This document shows positions 1-7,985 of a DNA stretch of 64,000 nucleotides, one piece after another. The translations under genes were made by a program, and so were the position numbers. Location: the NCBI RefSeq assembly GCF_963378075.1, contig NZ_OY726394.1:4092001-4156000 (forward strand), written 5' to 3'. How positions within the stretch are numbered: position 1 is the first letter of the stretch; each line of letters opens with the position of its first letter. The notes under the pieces are model-generated. The model was not told where the DNA came from, did no database searches, and worked only from the letters and a program-made list of their open reading frames with translations. This stretch comes from Mycolicibacter sp. MU0083. Lineage in GTDB: Bacteria > Actinomycetota > Actinomycetes > Mycobacteriales > Mycobacteriaceae.

Positions 1-287
1 ACCAGATCCACCAGAACCGGGGCGCGTTCGCCGGCCCGGACGACTTCGACCCCCGGCGCTACCTGGACGGCAACCCCGGGGCGTTCGAGTGGATGCCCTA
101 CGGCGGCGGCAGCCGGCGTTGCCCGGGCTCGACGTTCGCCAACCTGGAGATGGACGTGGTGCTGCGAACGGTGTTGCAGCACTTGACCATCGAGCCGACC
201 ACCGCAGCCGGGGAGAAGTTCCACTCCCGCGGTATCGCCTTCACCCCGAAACGGGGCGGCCGGATCACGGTGCGCCCGCGGCGCTGA
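1..287 (+). CDS. cyp138: Cytochrome P450, C-terminal fragment (CYP138-like)
   Basis: Only the last ~94 residues lie in the window; the frame opens at position 3 and stops with TGA at 285-287. The fragment carries the P450 haem-binding loop, read as MPYGGGSRRCPG, with the conserved Cys that ligates haem iron. It is preceded by the usual F-D-P-x-R-Y-L segment of the meander region. The enzyme would be a haem-thiolate monooxygenase; the substrate is unknown. The name rests on order: the next gene is a convergent msrA followed by SnoaL, SDR and DUF427 genes, the same arrangement as Rv0136-Rv0140 in M. tuberculosis. Family is certain, the CYP138 assignment is inference. Confidence 0.75.
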   Translation, partial: QIHQNRGAFAGPDDFDPRRYLDGNPGAFEWMPYGGGSRRCPGSTFANLEMDVVLRTVLQHLTIEPTTAAGEKFHSRGIAFTPKRGGRITVRPRR

Positions 288-293
288 GGCCGG

Positions 294-800
294 TCAGCCC
301 TGCGGCTGCAACCGCCAGTCCGGCCGCAGGTAGTGGCAGGTGTAGCCGTTGGGGAACCGCTCCAGGTAGTCCTGGTGTTCGGGCTCGGCCTCCCAGAAGT
401 CGCTCGCCGGGCTGACCTCGGTCACCACCTTGCCCGGCCAGCGCCCGGAGGCGTCCACGTCGGCGATGGTCTCGCAGGCGATCCGGCGCTGCTCGTCGTC
501 GAGGTAGAAGATCGCCGAACGGTAGCTGGCGCCGACGTCGTTGCCCTGCCGGTTGCGGGTGGTCGGGTCGTGGATGGCGAAGAAGAACTCCAGCAGATCG
601 CGGTAGCGCGTCACCGCCGGGTCGTAGCTGATCTCGATGGCCTCGGCGTGGTTGCCGTGGTTGCGGTAGGTGGCGTTGGGCAGCCCGGGATCGCCGGTGT
701 AGCCGACCCGGGTGCTCACCACACCGGGCTGTCTGCGGATCAGATCCTGCATGCCCCAGAAGCAGCCGCCGGCCAGGATCGCTTTCGGGTAATCGGTCAT
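294..800 (-). CDS. msrA: Peptide methionine sulfoxide reductase MsrA
   Basis: 168 residues, full length for MsrA. Residues 12-16 are the signature GCFWG with the catalytic Cys that attacks methionine-S-sulfoxide; the downstream HGNHAEAIEISYDP segment is typical of the substrate pocket. It repairs oxidised methionine in proteins in the cytoplasm using thioredoxin. ATG at 800. It is convergent with the P450 fragment to its left (6 bp gap), the arrangement of Rv0136/Rv0137c. Family assignment is firm. Confidence 0.95.
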   Translation of the reverse strand: MTDYPKAILAGGCFWGMQDLIRRQPGVVSTRVGYTGDPGLPNATYRNHGNHAEAIEISYDPAVTRYRDLLEFFFAIHDPTTRNRQGNDVGASYRSAIFYLDDEQRRIACETIADVDASGRWPGKVVTEVSPASDFWEAEPEHQDYLERFPNGYTCHYLRPDWRLQPQG

Positions 801-818
801 GGCACCGATTATCCGGAC

Positions 819-1994
819 TCAGGCGGCGCTCGCCAGGTGATACGAGCGATAGCTGGTCAACACCGCACTGGGCACCCGGCTGGGCGGCGCCTGCGGGGCC
901 AAGCCGGGGAATCGGTCGAACAGCGCCCGCAGGCCCGACCGGATCTGCATCCGGGCCAGCGGCGCGCCCAGGCAGACGTGCGGGCCGAATCCGAAGCCCA
1001 GGTGGCCGGTCGGCGGCCGGGTCAGGTCGAGCCGATCGGGGTCGTCGAAGACCGCCGGGTCGCGGTTGGCGGCGGCCAATCCGAGCAGGATCGGCGCGCC
1101 GGCCTCGATGACGTGCTCGCCGATCTCGATCGGTGCGGTGGCCACCCGGGAGACCATCAGGGCGGGGCTGACCATCCGGACCAGTTCGTCGACGGCGTGC
1201 GGGGCGGCGGCCGGATCCGCCAGCAGCCGCCGCTGCCCGGGGTCGTCGATCAGTGCGGCGGTCGCCCCGGTCAGTACCGCGGTGGTGGTGTCGTGGCCGG
1301 CCGACAGCAAGAAGATGGCATTGTGCAGCAGTTCGTCGTCGGAGAGCGGCAGACCGCCGGTGGCCACCACCGACAGCAGGTCGTGACCGGGAGCGGCGCG
1401 GCGCAGCTTCAGCAGATCGGCCAGCAGGTCCTTCATCGCGGCGGCGGCGGTGTCCGCGGCGCCGAACACACTGCGCGGTGCGGCCGGTTCCAGTGCGGCG
1501 ATCAGTGCCGTGGACCAGGCCGCCAGGTTGTCCAGCTCGCTGTCGGGTACGCCCAGCAGGGTGGCGATCATCCCGAGCGGCAGCGGTTTGGCGAACTCGG
1601 CGACCAGGTCGAAGCCGTCCGCGTCCAGGCCGGCCGCCAGCCGGTGGGCCCGGGCGTCGACGTCGGATTCCAGCGGGGCCAGGGCCCGCGGGGTGAAGGC
1701 CCGCGACAGCGGGGCCCGCAGCCGGCGGTGATCCGCGCCGGAGCGGTAGAACAGGTTGTGCTCCACATGGGTCAGGTACGCCCGTCCCGGGTCGAGCTTG
1801 CGGCGGTACAGGTTTCGCCTGTCGGTGCCGGCCCGATCGTCGCGCAGCATCGCCAGCACGTCGGCGTATCGGGTCAGCACCCACAGGCCCTGGCTGTTGC
1901 GGTGCACGGGCTCGGCTTCGGCGAACCGGCGCTGGTACGCCAGTGGATCGGCGTGCAGGTCCGGGTCGCGGAAGTCGAAGTCGAGCCCCGCCAT
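819..1994 (-). CDS. Cytochrome P450 (second, distinct from CYP138)
   Basis: 391 residues, a full bacterial class I P450. Visible motifs in order: I-helix oxygen-activation motif AGHDTTT, K-helix E-L-V-R (ExxR) in VDELVRMVSP, and the haem loop FGFGPHVCLGAPLAR with the Cys ligand. The reading frame is open far upstream, but homology begins at MAGLDFDFRDPDLHADP, so I place the start at the ATG at 1994-1992. That ATG overlaps the stop of the upstream hydrolase gene as TGATG, implying translational coupling. It is the last gene of a TetR/hydrolase/P450 operon that sits between msrA and the SnoaL gene, where M. tuberculosis has nothing comparable. No ferredoxin gene is adjacent, so redox partners must come from elsewhere. 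Substrate unknown. Confidence 0.9.
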   Translation of the reverse strand: MAGLDFDFRDPDLHADPLAYQRRFAEAEPVHRNSQGLWVLTRYADVLAMLRDDRAGTDRRNLYRRKLDPGRAYLTHVEHNLFYRSGADHRRLRAPLSRAFTPRALAPLESDVDARAHRLAAGLDADGFDLVAEFAKPLPLGMIATLLGVPDSELDNLAAWSTALIAALEPAAPRSVFGAADTAAAAMKDLLADLLKLRRAAPGHDLLSVVATGGLPLSDDELLHNAIFLLSAGHDTTTAVLTGATAALIDDPGQRRLLADPAAAPHAVDELVRMVSPALMVSRVATAPIEIGEHVIEAGAPILLGLAAANRDPAVFDDPDRLDLTRPPTGHLGFGFGPHVCLGAPLARMQIRSGLRALFDRFPGLAPQAPPSRVPSAVLTSYRSYHLASAA

Positions 1995-3106
1995 CAGGTC
2001 CGTTCGGCGAGCCAGGACGCCACCAGGTCGGCGCAGACGGTACGGCTGTCGGTCGGCTGCTCCAGGTAGTGGTCGCCGGCGATGAAGTGCAACTGCTTGT
2101 CGGTGGCGGCCAGCGAATCGTGAATGTGGCGGGCGTCGCTGGGGAACACCCCGGTGTCCGCGGTGCCCTGAATCACCAGCGACGGCAGGGTGATCCGTTC
2201 CAGGTGGGGGGTGCCCTGGCAGAACGAGGTCTGCAGGCTCCACATCGACAGCCAGGTGCGCAGCGTGCAGTGCGCGGCGATGTTGTAGGGCGACCGGTTG
2301 GCGCGACGCGGATCCCCCAGGTAGCAGGTGTTGAGCGGGCGGTCCGACGGGTCCAGCGACGGGTCCAGGTAGCGCGGGTCGGCCCACACCCGGTGCACCG
2401 AGAACGCCCGGTCGTAGCTGCCGCCGGCCTTCAGCCGCGCCAATTCGGCCTGCGCCCATGCGGTGATCCGGTCGTTGCGGTCGCGCTGGGCCTGCCGGTA
2501 GCGGGCGATGAACTCCGGGGTGTAGGGCGGCGCGTTGCGCTCGTCGTACATGTCCAGGGTCGGGTCGCACGACAGCGGATCGGACTCGTCGGTCACCGAC
2601 GGGTCGATCCAGGCGGTCAGCACCTCGGGACGCCCGGCATGCGCCTGGGTGGAGATGTAGAGGTCGCCGGGCGGCAGCGCGTTCACCGCGTCGGGCACCG
2701 GGCCACCGCCGACCGCGGTGATGTGCGGGTCGACCGCCTGCGACTGGTAGGCGGCCATCAACGAGCCACCGCCGGAGTTGCCCAGCAGCACCACCACGTC
2801 GACCCCGCGCTGTTCCCGCAGCCACTGCACACCCGCGGCGATGTCCAACAGCGCGTGTTCGAGCAGGAACAGCGACTCGCCGCTGCGGTAGCGGGTGTTC
2901 CAGCCCAGGAATCCGTAGCCGCGTTCGGCGATCAGCGGCGCCAGGTAATGCTCGGCGAAGTCCACGTTGTAGTGGGCGGCGATCACCGCCACCTTCGGTG
3001 CGGCGCCCGCCGGCGTCCAGTACAGGCCCTGCGCCGGGTGGTAGCCGGCCGGGTTCACCACCCCCGTTGCCGAGGTGAGTGAGACGAATTCGCGGGTCAC
3101 CGCCAC
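1994..3106 (-). CDS. Alpha/beta hydrolase (esterase/lipase-like)
   Basis: 370 residues from a GTG at 3106-3104, chosen because a strong Shine-Dalgarno AAAGGAG lies 7 nt upstream; the frame stays open further upstream without a credible start. The alpha/beta-hydrolase fold is shown by the nucleophile elbow GNSGGG (Ser) after a hydrophobic strand VVVLL, an acidic residue in the GTADTGVFPSDA segment, and a late His in AGDHYLEQP. It overlaps the downstream P450 by one base and lies 20 bp after the TetR gene, so the three probably form one transcript. A hydrolase paired with a P450 suggests catabolism or detoxification of a hydrophobic ester, but the substrate cannot be read from sequence. Confidence 0.8.
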   Translation of the reverse strand: MAVTREFVSLTSATGVVNPAGYHPAQGLYWTPAGAAPKVAVIAAHYNVDFAEHYLAPLIAERGYGFLGWNTRYRSGESLFLLEHALLDIAAGVQWLREQRGVDVVVLLGNSGGGSLMAAYQSQAVDPHITAVGGGPVPDAVNALPPGDLYISTQAHAGRPEVLTAWIDPSVTDESDPLSCDPTLDMYDERNAPPYTPEFIARYRQAQRDRNDRITAWAQAELARLKAGGSYDRAFSVHRVWADPRYLDPSLDPSDRPLNTCYLGDPRRANRSPYNIAAHCTLRTWLSMWSLQTSFCQGTPHLERITLPSLVIQGTADTGVFPSDARHIHDSLAATDKQLHFIAGDHYLEQPTDSRTVCADLVASWLAERT

Positions 3107-3126
3107 TGTGTTACTCCTTTGATCCT

Positions 3127-3759
3127 TCAGCTCTGTTCGCGCCAGGTCACCGAGCGATACCAGGTGTCGGTGAGGGTCTTGATGGCCGCTTCCTCGTCGA
3201 GTTCGCGGCCCGCGACGTCGCCGCCCGCCACCAGCCAGACGTAGGTGAAGTGGTTGAGCATGGCGACGATCGCCGATCCGACCAGTTCCGGGTCGGCGTC
3301 GGGTGCATAGCCCTTGCGCTGCGCCATCCGCACCGTCTGCGCGACCCAGGCGATCGCGTCGCCGCACATGTCGCGCCAGCGCTGGGCGAAGTCGTCGTTG
3401 ATCATGGCCAGCTGGAACACCCCGACCATGACGCCGCGATGCTCCCGGTAGGTCTCCCAGTGCGCGCGTACCGACTCCTCGATGATCTCCCGCAGATCCT
3501 GGCCGGGATGCAGCGCCTGCACGGCCCGGCTGCGGGCCAGCGCCCGGAAGTCCTCGGCCAGCGAGGCCAGCAGGTCTTCCTTGGACTCGAAGTAGTGGTA
3601 GAACGACGCCGGCGAGCGCCGGGCGGCCGAGGTGATGTCGGTGATGGTCGTCTTGAAGAAGCCCTTGCGGGCGATCACCTCGCGGGCCGCCTGCTCCAGG
3701 CGGGCCTGGGTGTCGCGGCCGCGGATCGTGGGCCGCGCCTCGCCTCCGGTCGACGTCAT
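3127..3759 (-). CDS. TetR-family transcriptional regulator
   Basis: 210 residues. The N-terminal helix-turn-helix is typical: ARLEQAAREVIARKGFF, TTITDITSAARRSPASFY, HYFESKEDLL. The remainder is a ligand-binding domain rich in aromatic and hydrophobic residues. It is the first gene of the TetR/hydrolase/P450 operon and is divergent from the SnoaL/SDR/DUF427 genes. A 13-bp inverted repeat lies in the shared upstream region (3893-3924), the likely operator, so it may autoregulate and control both sides. Ligand unknown. Confidence 0.9.
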   Translation of the reverse strand: MTSTGGEARPTIRGRDTQARLEQAAREVIARKGFFKTTITDITSAARRSPASFYHYFESKEDLLASLAEDFRALARSRAVQALHPGQDLREIIEESVRAHWETYREHRGVMVGVFQLAMINDDFAQRWRDMCGDAIAWVAQTVRMAQRKGYAPDADPELVGSAIVAMLNHFTYVWLVAGGDVAGRELDEEAAIKTLTDTWYRSVTWREQS

Positions 3760-3892
3760 GCCGGTCGGCCCGGCTCAGCCGAGCCGGCGGGCGGGAGTGG
3801 CGGGGTGCAGCCCGGCCGCGGGGGTGGGGAGTGCCATGACGCTCGAACCTCCTCGGGGGACCGCGGCGGGGCTGACGGCGATACCGTAGCAC

Positions 3893-3924
3893 CAGAACTG
3901 AATCTAAAATCAGATTCGGTTCTG
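3893..3924. promoter_or_regulatory. Large inverted repeat, probable TetR operator
   Basis: Left arm CAGAACTGAATCT (3893-3905) and right arm AGATTCGGTTCTG (3912-3924) pair over 13 positions with one mismatch, separated by AAAATC. Size and symmetry suit a TetR dimer pair. It lies between the divergent TetR gene (start 3759) and the SnoaL-like gene (start 3973). Confidence 0.6.
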
Positions 3925-3949
3925 CTGGCGCGCCCTCGACAAACCCGGA

Positions 3950-3963
3950 TAGAACATGTTCTA
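3950..3963. promoter_or_regulatory. Perfect 14-bp palindrome matching the KstR consensus
   Basis: TAGAACATGTTCTA is a perfect palindrome and fits the published mycobacterial KstR pattern TnnAACnnGTTnnA exactly. It ends 9 bp before the ATG at 3973, so a bound repressor would block initiation of the SnoaL/SDR operon. KstR controls sterol catabolism genes; regulation here is inference. A different TetR protein with the same half-site is possible. Confidence 0.5.
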
Positions 3964-3972
3964 GTTCTTCGC

Positions 3973-4479
3973 ATGACGAATCCGCAGTTCAGCCGCGCCG
4001 AACTGGCGGCCGCATTCGAGGTGTTCGAGCAGACCGTCGCCCGCGCCGCCGAGACCAAAGACTGGGACGCCTGGGTGGCGCACTACACCCCGGACGTGGA
4101 ATACATCGAACATGCGATGGGCACCATGCACGGCCGCGACGAGGTCCGCGCCTGGATCCGCAACACCATGTCGACCTTCCCCGGCAGCTACATGACCGAG
4201 TTCCCGTCGCGCTGGTCGGTCATCGACGAGGCCGGCGGCCGCATCATCTGCGAACTGGACAACCCGATGCGCGACCCGGGCGACGGCACCGTCATCAGCG
4301 CCACCAACATCTCGATCGTCACCTACGCCGGCGACGGCCTATGGTGCCGTCAGGAAGACATCTACAACCCGCTGCGGTTCGCCGCCGCGTCGATGAAATG
4401 GTGCCGCAAAGCCCAGGAGCTCGGCACCCTCGACGACGAGGCAGCCGCCTGGATGAAGAAGTTCGGAGGCAACGCGTGA
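3973..4479 (+). CDS. SnoaL-like/NTF2-fold polyketide-cyclase-type protein
   Basis: 168 residues starting at ATG 3973; the open frame extends further left but the homologous region starts here. The pattern (N-terminal helices, then DWDAWVAHYTPDVEYIEH and an HGRDEVRAWI segment) is that of SnoaL-like NTF2-fold proteins, which bind or isomerise hydrophobic ligands. It corresponds by position and length to Rv0138. Its stop overlaps the next gene's GTG start (GTGA), so it is co-translated with the SDR. There is no clear Shine-Dalgarno, which may mean a leaderless or very short-leader transcript beneath the palindrome at 3950-3963. Catalytic role unknown. Confidence 0.8.
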   Translation: MTNPQFSRAELAAAFEVFEQTVARAAETKDWDAWVAHYTPDVEYIEHAMGTMHGRDEVRAWIRNTMSTFPGSYMTEFPSRWSVIDEAGGRIICELDNPMRDPGDGTVISATNISIVTYAGDGLWCRQEDIYNPLRFAAASMKWCRKAQELGTLDDEAAAWMKKFGGNA

Positions 4480-5498
4480 GCGCCCACCCCAAACTCGTCA
4501 TCGGCGCCAACGGATTCCTCGGCTCGCACGTCACCCGCCTGCTGGTCGACGCCGGCGAGGACGTCCGCGTGATGGTGCGCGACGGTGCGAACACGGTCGC
4601 CATCGACGACCTCGACGTCACCCGTTTCCACGGCGACATCTTCGACTCCGCCACGCTGCGCGAGGCGATGACCGGCTGCGACGACGTCTACTACTGCGTG
4701 GTGGACACCCGGGCCTGGCTGCGCGATCCGAGCCCGCTGTTCCACACCAACGTCGAGGGCACCCGCAACGTGCTGGCGGTGGCCGCCGAACCCGAGATCG
4801 CCGCCGGCCTGCGCCGGTTCGTGTTCACCAGCAGCTACTCCACGGTCAATCGGCGGCGCGGGCACGTCTCCACCGAAGCCGACGTCATCGACCCGCGCGG
4901 GCTGACCCCCTACGTGCAGTCCCGGGTGCAGGCCGAGGAACTGGTGCTGCGCAGCGCCGCCGAGACCGGGCTGCCCGCGGTGGCGATGTGTGTGTCCACC
5001 ACCTACGGCGACGGCGACTGGGGGCGCACCCCGCACGGCGCGTTCATCGCCGGCGCGGTCTTCGGCAAACTGCCGTTCCTGATGAAGGGCATCGAGCTGG
5101 AGGTGGTCGGGGTCGACGACGCCGCCCGGGCGATGATCTTGGCCGCCGAACACGGCCGCAACGGCCAGCGCTACCTGGTCTCCGAACGACTCATCGAACT
5201 GTCGGATGTCATCAAAATCGCCGCCGACGAGGCCGGGGTTCCCCCGCCGTCGCGCTCGATCTCGGTGCCGGTGCTCTACGCGCTGGGCGCGCTGGGCACC
5301 CTGCGGGCGCGACTGTCCGGCAAGGACGCCGAGCTCAGCCTCAAATCGGTGCGGATGATGCGCGCCGAGGCGCCGGTGGATTGCACCAAGGCGCGCAGCG
5401 AGCTGGGCTGGCAGCCGCGCCCGGTCGAGGAATCGATCCGGGAAGCGGCGCGTTTCTGGATGAAAATGCGCGACGCCCGAAAGCACGCCAAGAAGTGA
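4476..5498 (+). CDS. NAD(P)-dependent epimerase/dehydratase (extended SDR)
   Basis: 340 residues, the length of its positional counterpart Rv0139. The GTG start at 4476 overlaps the previous stop and has GGAGG 6 nt upstream; longer in-frame starts would run through the SnoaL gene. Residues ~8-15 form the Rossmann motif GANGFLGS. An FTSSYSTV strand follows, and YVQSRVQAEE supplies the Tyr and, unusually, R in place of the usual Lys of YxxxK. The family acts on hydroxysteroids, sugars or flavonoid-like ketones. A sterol-type substrate would suit the KstR-like site upstream, but that is inference. Confidence 0.85.
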   Translation: MSAHPKLVIGANGFLGSHVTRLLVDAGEDVRVMVRDGANTVAIDDLDVTRFHGDIFDSATLREAMTGCDDVYYCVVDTRAWLRDPSPLFHTNVEGTRNVLAVAAEPEIAAGLRRFVFTSSYSTVNRRRGHVSTEADVIDPRGLTPYVQSRVQAEELVLRSAAETGLPAVAMCVSTTYGDGDWGRTPHGAFIAGAVFGKLPFLMKGIELEVVGVDDAARAMILAAEHGRNGQRYLVSERLIELSDVIKIAADEAGVPPPSRSISVPVLYALGALGTLRARLSGKDAELSLKSVRMMRAEAPVDCTKARSELGWQPRPVEESIREAARFWMKMRDARKHAKK

Positions 5499-5509
5499 GG
5501 TGATGGCCG

Positions 5510-5905
5510 ATGAGTCACGGCGATTCGAACCGGCGGCCGGTGCACATCCCGACCGCCGACTACCCGATCACCGTGGCCCCGACCGGCCGGCGGGTCACGG
5601 TGCGGATCGGCGGCCAGATCGTCGCCGACACCGTCGACGCCCTGACGCTGCGTGAAGCCGACCGGCCCGCGGTGCAGTACGTGCCGATGGCCGACGTGCG
5701 GGGCGACCTGCTGAGCCGGACCGACACCACCACCTACTGCCCGTTCAAGGGCGATGCCGTCTACTACCGGGTGACCACCCCGGACGGCAGGGTCGTCGAT
5801 GATGCGATCTGGGCCTACGAGCAGCCGTTCGACGCGGTCGCCGCGATCGCCGGGCACGTCGCGTTCTACCCGGACAAGGCCGACATCACCGTCGCCGACG
5901 GCTGA
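5510..5905 (+). CDS. DUF427 domain protein
   Basis: 131 residues. The segments VAPTGRRVTVRIGGQIVADT, TYCPFKGDAVYY and WAYEQPF are typical of DUF427, a small beta-tent fold. It follows the SDR by 11 bp in the same direction, as Rv0140 follows Rv0139, and is probably the third gene of that operon. Biochemical function is unknown. Confidence 0.85.
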   Translation: MSHGDSNRRPVHIPTADYPITVAPTGRRVTVRIGGQIVADTVDALTLREADRPAVQYVPMADVRGDLLSRTDTTTYCPFKGDAVYYRVTTPDGRVVDDAIWAYEQPFDAVAAIAGHVAFYPDKADITVADG

Positions 5906-5911
5906 GCCGCG

Positions 5912-6301
5912 TCAGAGCCCCAGCGCCGGCCCGGCGAACCGGGTGTCGGTGTACTCGCGCACCGAGACGATCCGGCCGTCCCGGGTGTCGACGATGTAGG
6001 CCAGCGGACTGTCGTAATGCGAACCGTCGGCGGTCGTGCACTCCCCGAGCGCCTCGATCACCACGGTCTCGTGCTCGTTGATGCAGCGGACCAGATCCAG
6101 GCTGATCTGCAGCCCGGCACGGCGCTGCTCCACCTGCCGACGCAGGGTCTGCTTGTCGACGTCCTGCCGCGTCAGCATGCTCCACCAGGTGAAGTCGTCA
6201 CTGACCAGCGCGAAGGTGTCGTCCAGATCGTCATCGCCACAGATGCCCTGCAGAAACATCCATGCCAGTTCCGCCTGCGGGTCATCGAACGGTGTGGCCA
6301 C
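5912..6301 (-). CDS. SnoaL-like/NTF2-fold protein (Rv0141c-like)
   Basis: 129 residues beginning GTG at 6301. The sequence has the DDLDDTFALVSDDFTWW and HYDSPLAYIVDTRDGRIVS features of NTF2-like proteins; the central acidic and aromatic residues would line a ligand pocket. It is convergent with the DUF427 gene (6 bp gap) and divergent from the glycosylase gene. The assigned start has a purine run directly against it rather than at normal spacing, so the true start may differ by a few codons. Confidence 0.75.
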   Translation of the reverse strand: MATPFDDPQAELAWMFLQGICGDDDLDDTFALVSDDFTWWSMLTRQDVDKQTLRRQVEQRRAGLQISLDLVRCINEHETVVIEALGECTTADGSHYDSPLAYIVDTRDGRIVSVREYTDTRFAGPALGL

Positions 6302-6377
6302 TCCCCCATGGTGGCGTGGGGAAACGCGATGGTCAACGCGAACACCGCATACCTATGATCGCGTCATCGACCGTTCC

Positions 6378-7280
6378 GTGCGCCGCACCGTCACCTTTCC
6401 CGGCCCGGTCAGCCCCGGGCTGACCCTGGCGCCGTTGCGCCGCGGGCCGGGCGATCCGTGCCTGCGGGTCGACGGCGACACCATCTGGCGCACCAGCCTG
6501 ATGGCCGGCGGACCGGTGACGGCACGCATCGCGCGGACGTCGCCGACGACGGTGGAGTGCGTCGCGTGGGGTGCCGGGGCCGCAGAATTCCTCGACACCG
6601 CGCCCGGACTGTTGGGCGCCGACGACGACGCATCGGATTTCGTCCCGTCGGAGCCGACGGTGCTCGCCGCGCAGCGCGCACTGCCGCACCTGCGACTGGG
6701 CCGGACCGGGCGGGTGCTCGAAGCGCTGATCCCGGCGGTCCTCGAACAGCGGGTGCCGGGGACCGACGCCTTCCGGTCCTGGCGTCTGCTGGTCACCGAG
6801 TTCGGCACCGCGGCGCCCGGACCGGCACCGGCGGGTATGCGGGTGCCGCCGTCGCCGGAGGTGTGGCGCCGCATTCCGTCGTGGACGTTCCACCGCGCCA
6901 ACGTCGACGGCGGGCGGGCCCGCACCATCGTCGGCTGCGCCGGGCGGGCGGCCGCGCTGGAACGGCTGGCGGGCCGGTCGCCGGCCGACGCGCGGGCCGC
7001 CCTGCGCTCACTGCCGGGGGTGGGCCGGTGGACGGCGGCCGAGACCGCCCAGCGGGCCTTCGGCGACGCCGACGCACTGTCGGTCGGGGATTACCATCTG
7101 GCCCCGATGATCGGTCGCACGCTGTTGGGCCATCCGATCGACGACGAGGCGATGGTGGAACTGCTGGAGCCGATGCGACCGCACCGGTACCGGGTGGTGC
7201 GCCTGTTGATCGCGAGCGGGCTGGCCGACGGCCGGCGCCGCGGCCCGCGCCTGCCGGTGCAGCGGATCAGCTCCCGGTGA
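6378..7280 (+). CDS. HhH-GPD DNA glycosylase (AlkA/3-methyladenine type)
   Basis: About 300 residues. The helix-hairpin-helix is LPGVGRWTAAETAQRAFGDA, followed by SVGDYHL, whose Asp is the catalytic residue of the GPD loop. This is base-excision repair of alkylated or oxidised bases. The frame is open into the divergent gene, but the first plausible in-frame start is GTG at 6378; the residues just before it (VIDRS) also look related, so the start is uncertain by a few codons. No Fe-S cluster Cys motif is seen, which argues against EndoIII/MutY. It corresponds to Rv0142. The 3' end overlaps the convergent TetR gene by 14 bp. Confidence 0.8.
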   Translation: MRRTVTFPGPVSPGLTLAPLRRGPGDPCLRVDGDTIWRTSLMAGGPVTARIARTSPTTVECVAWGAGAAEFLDTAPGLLGADDDASDFVPSEPTVLAAQRALPHLRLGRTGRVLEALIPAVLEQRVPGTDAFRSWRLLVTEFGTAAPGPAPAGMRVPPSPEVWRRIPSWTFHRANVDGGRARTIVGCAGRAAALERLAGRSPADARAALRSLPGVGRWTAAETAQRAFGDADALSVGDYHLAPMIGRTLLGHPIDDEAMVELLEPMRPHRYRVVRLLIASGLADGRRRGPRLPVQRISSR

Positions 7281-7857
7281 TCGGCCCGGGCTCTTCGACG
7301 GGGGGCGCGGTGGCGAACCGGCCGGAGTCCAGCGCCTCGAGCAACTGGTCGGCGATCCAGGCGAACGCGGCGTTGTCGCGGGGCAACAGGACCTGCTCGA
7401 ACCCGACCAGCAGGTACATCGCCCAGTTGGCGAACAACTCGGCCTGGCGGTCGTGCTGCAGCACCTCGCGCGCCGACTGGTAGACGATGTCGTAGCGCTG
7501 CCGGTCCACCTCGGCCTGCACCTCATACACCCGCGGATCGGCCGAACTCCACGACCGGATGGCGCCTTCGGCGCCGTGCGGCAACGTCATGGCGATCTCG
7601 ATCAGGCTGCCGACGCGCTGACGTGGATCTGGAATGGCCCGTACGAATTCCACGTGCTGGACGGTGCGCTCCTCCAGCCAGTGCTGGATCAGGTCACGGG
7701 TGTAGACCGGCCAGCTGGCGAAGTAGTGGTAGAAGGAGCCCGTCGTCACACCGAGCCGATTGCAGACCTCGGCCAGCTTGAGACCGCCGTAGCCCAGTTC
7801 GGACAGCACGTCGAGACCTGTCTCGAAATACGCCTGACGAGAGAGGACCGGAGCCAT
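7267..7857 (-). CDS. TetR-family transcriptional regulator
   Basis: 196 residues with an N-terminal helix-turn-helix: FETGLDVLSELGYGGLKL, EVCNRLGVTTGSFYHYF. Position +1 of the recognition region keeps the TetR T-x-G-S-F-Y-H-Y-F signature. It occupies the slot of Rv0143c (a CLC channel in M. tuberculosis), which is absent. It is divergent from another TetR gene at 7986. The shared 128-bp region holds the 8-bp palindrome GAATATTC (7933-7940) as a possible operator core. Ligand and targets unknown. Confidence 0.9.
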   Translation of the reverse strand: MAPVLSRQAYFETGLDVLSELGYGGLKLAEVCNRLGVTTGSFYHYFASWPVYTRDLIQHWLEERTVQHVEFVRAIPDPRQRVGSLIEIAMTLPHGAEGAIRSWSSADPRVYEVQAEVDRQRYDIVYQSAREVLQHDRQAELFANWAMYLLVGFEQVLLPRDNAAFAWIADQLLEALDSGRFATAPPVEEPGPITGS

Positions 7858-7985
7858 AAGTCGACTTTAGTTGGCGTGACCTGCGGGCGGCGGGTATACG
7901 ACGATGCCTCCCCCAGACGCCGGTAAGTGAATGAATATTCTGGAAATACTGCCGGGTAACCGCCCTTCATGTCAGGATTCTTCTC

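Noticed and set aside
4341..4475. Upstream extension of the SDR gene to ATG 4341
   Set aside because: It would lie inside the SnoaL gene in another frame, is Arg-rich shadow sequence, and the GTG at 4476 has the ribosome site.
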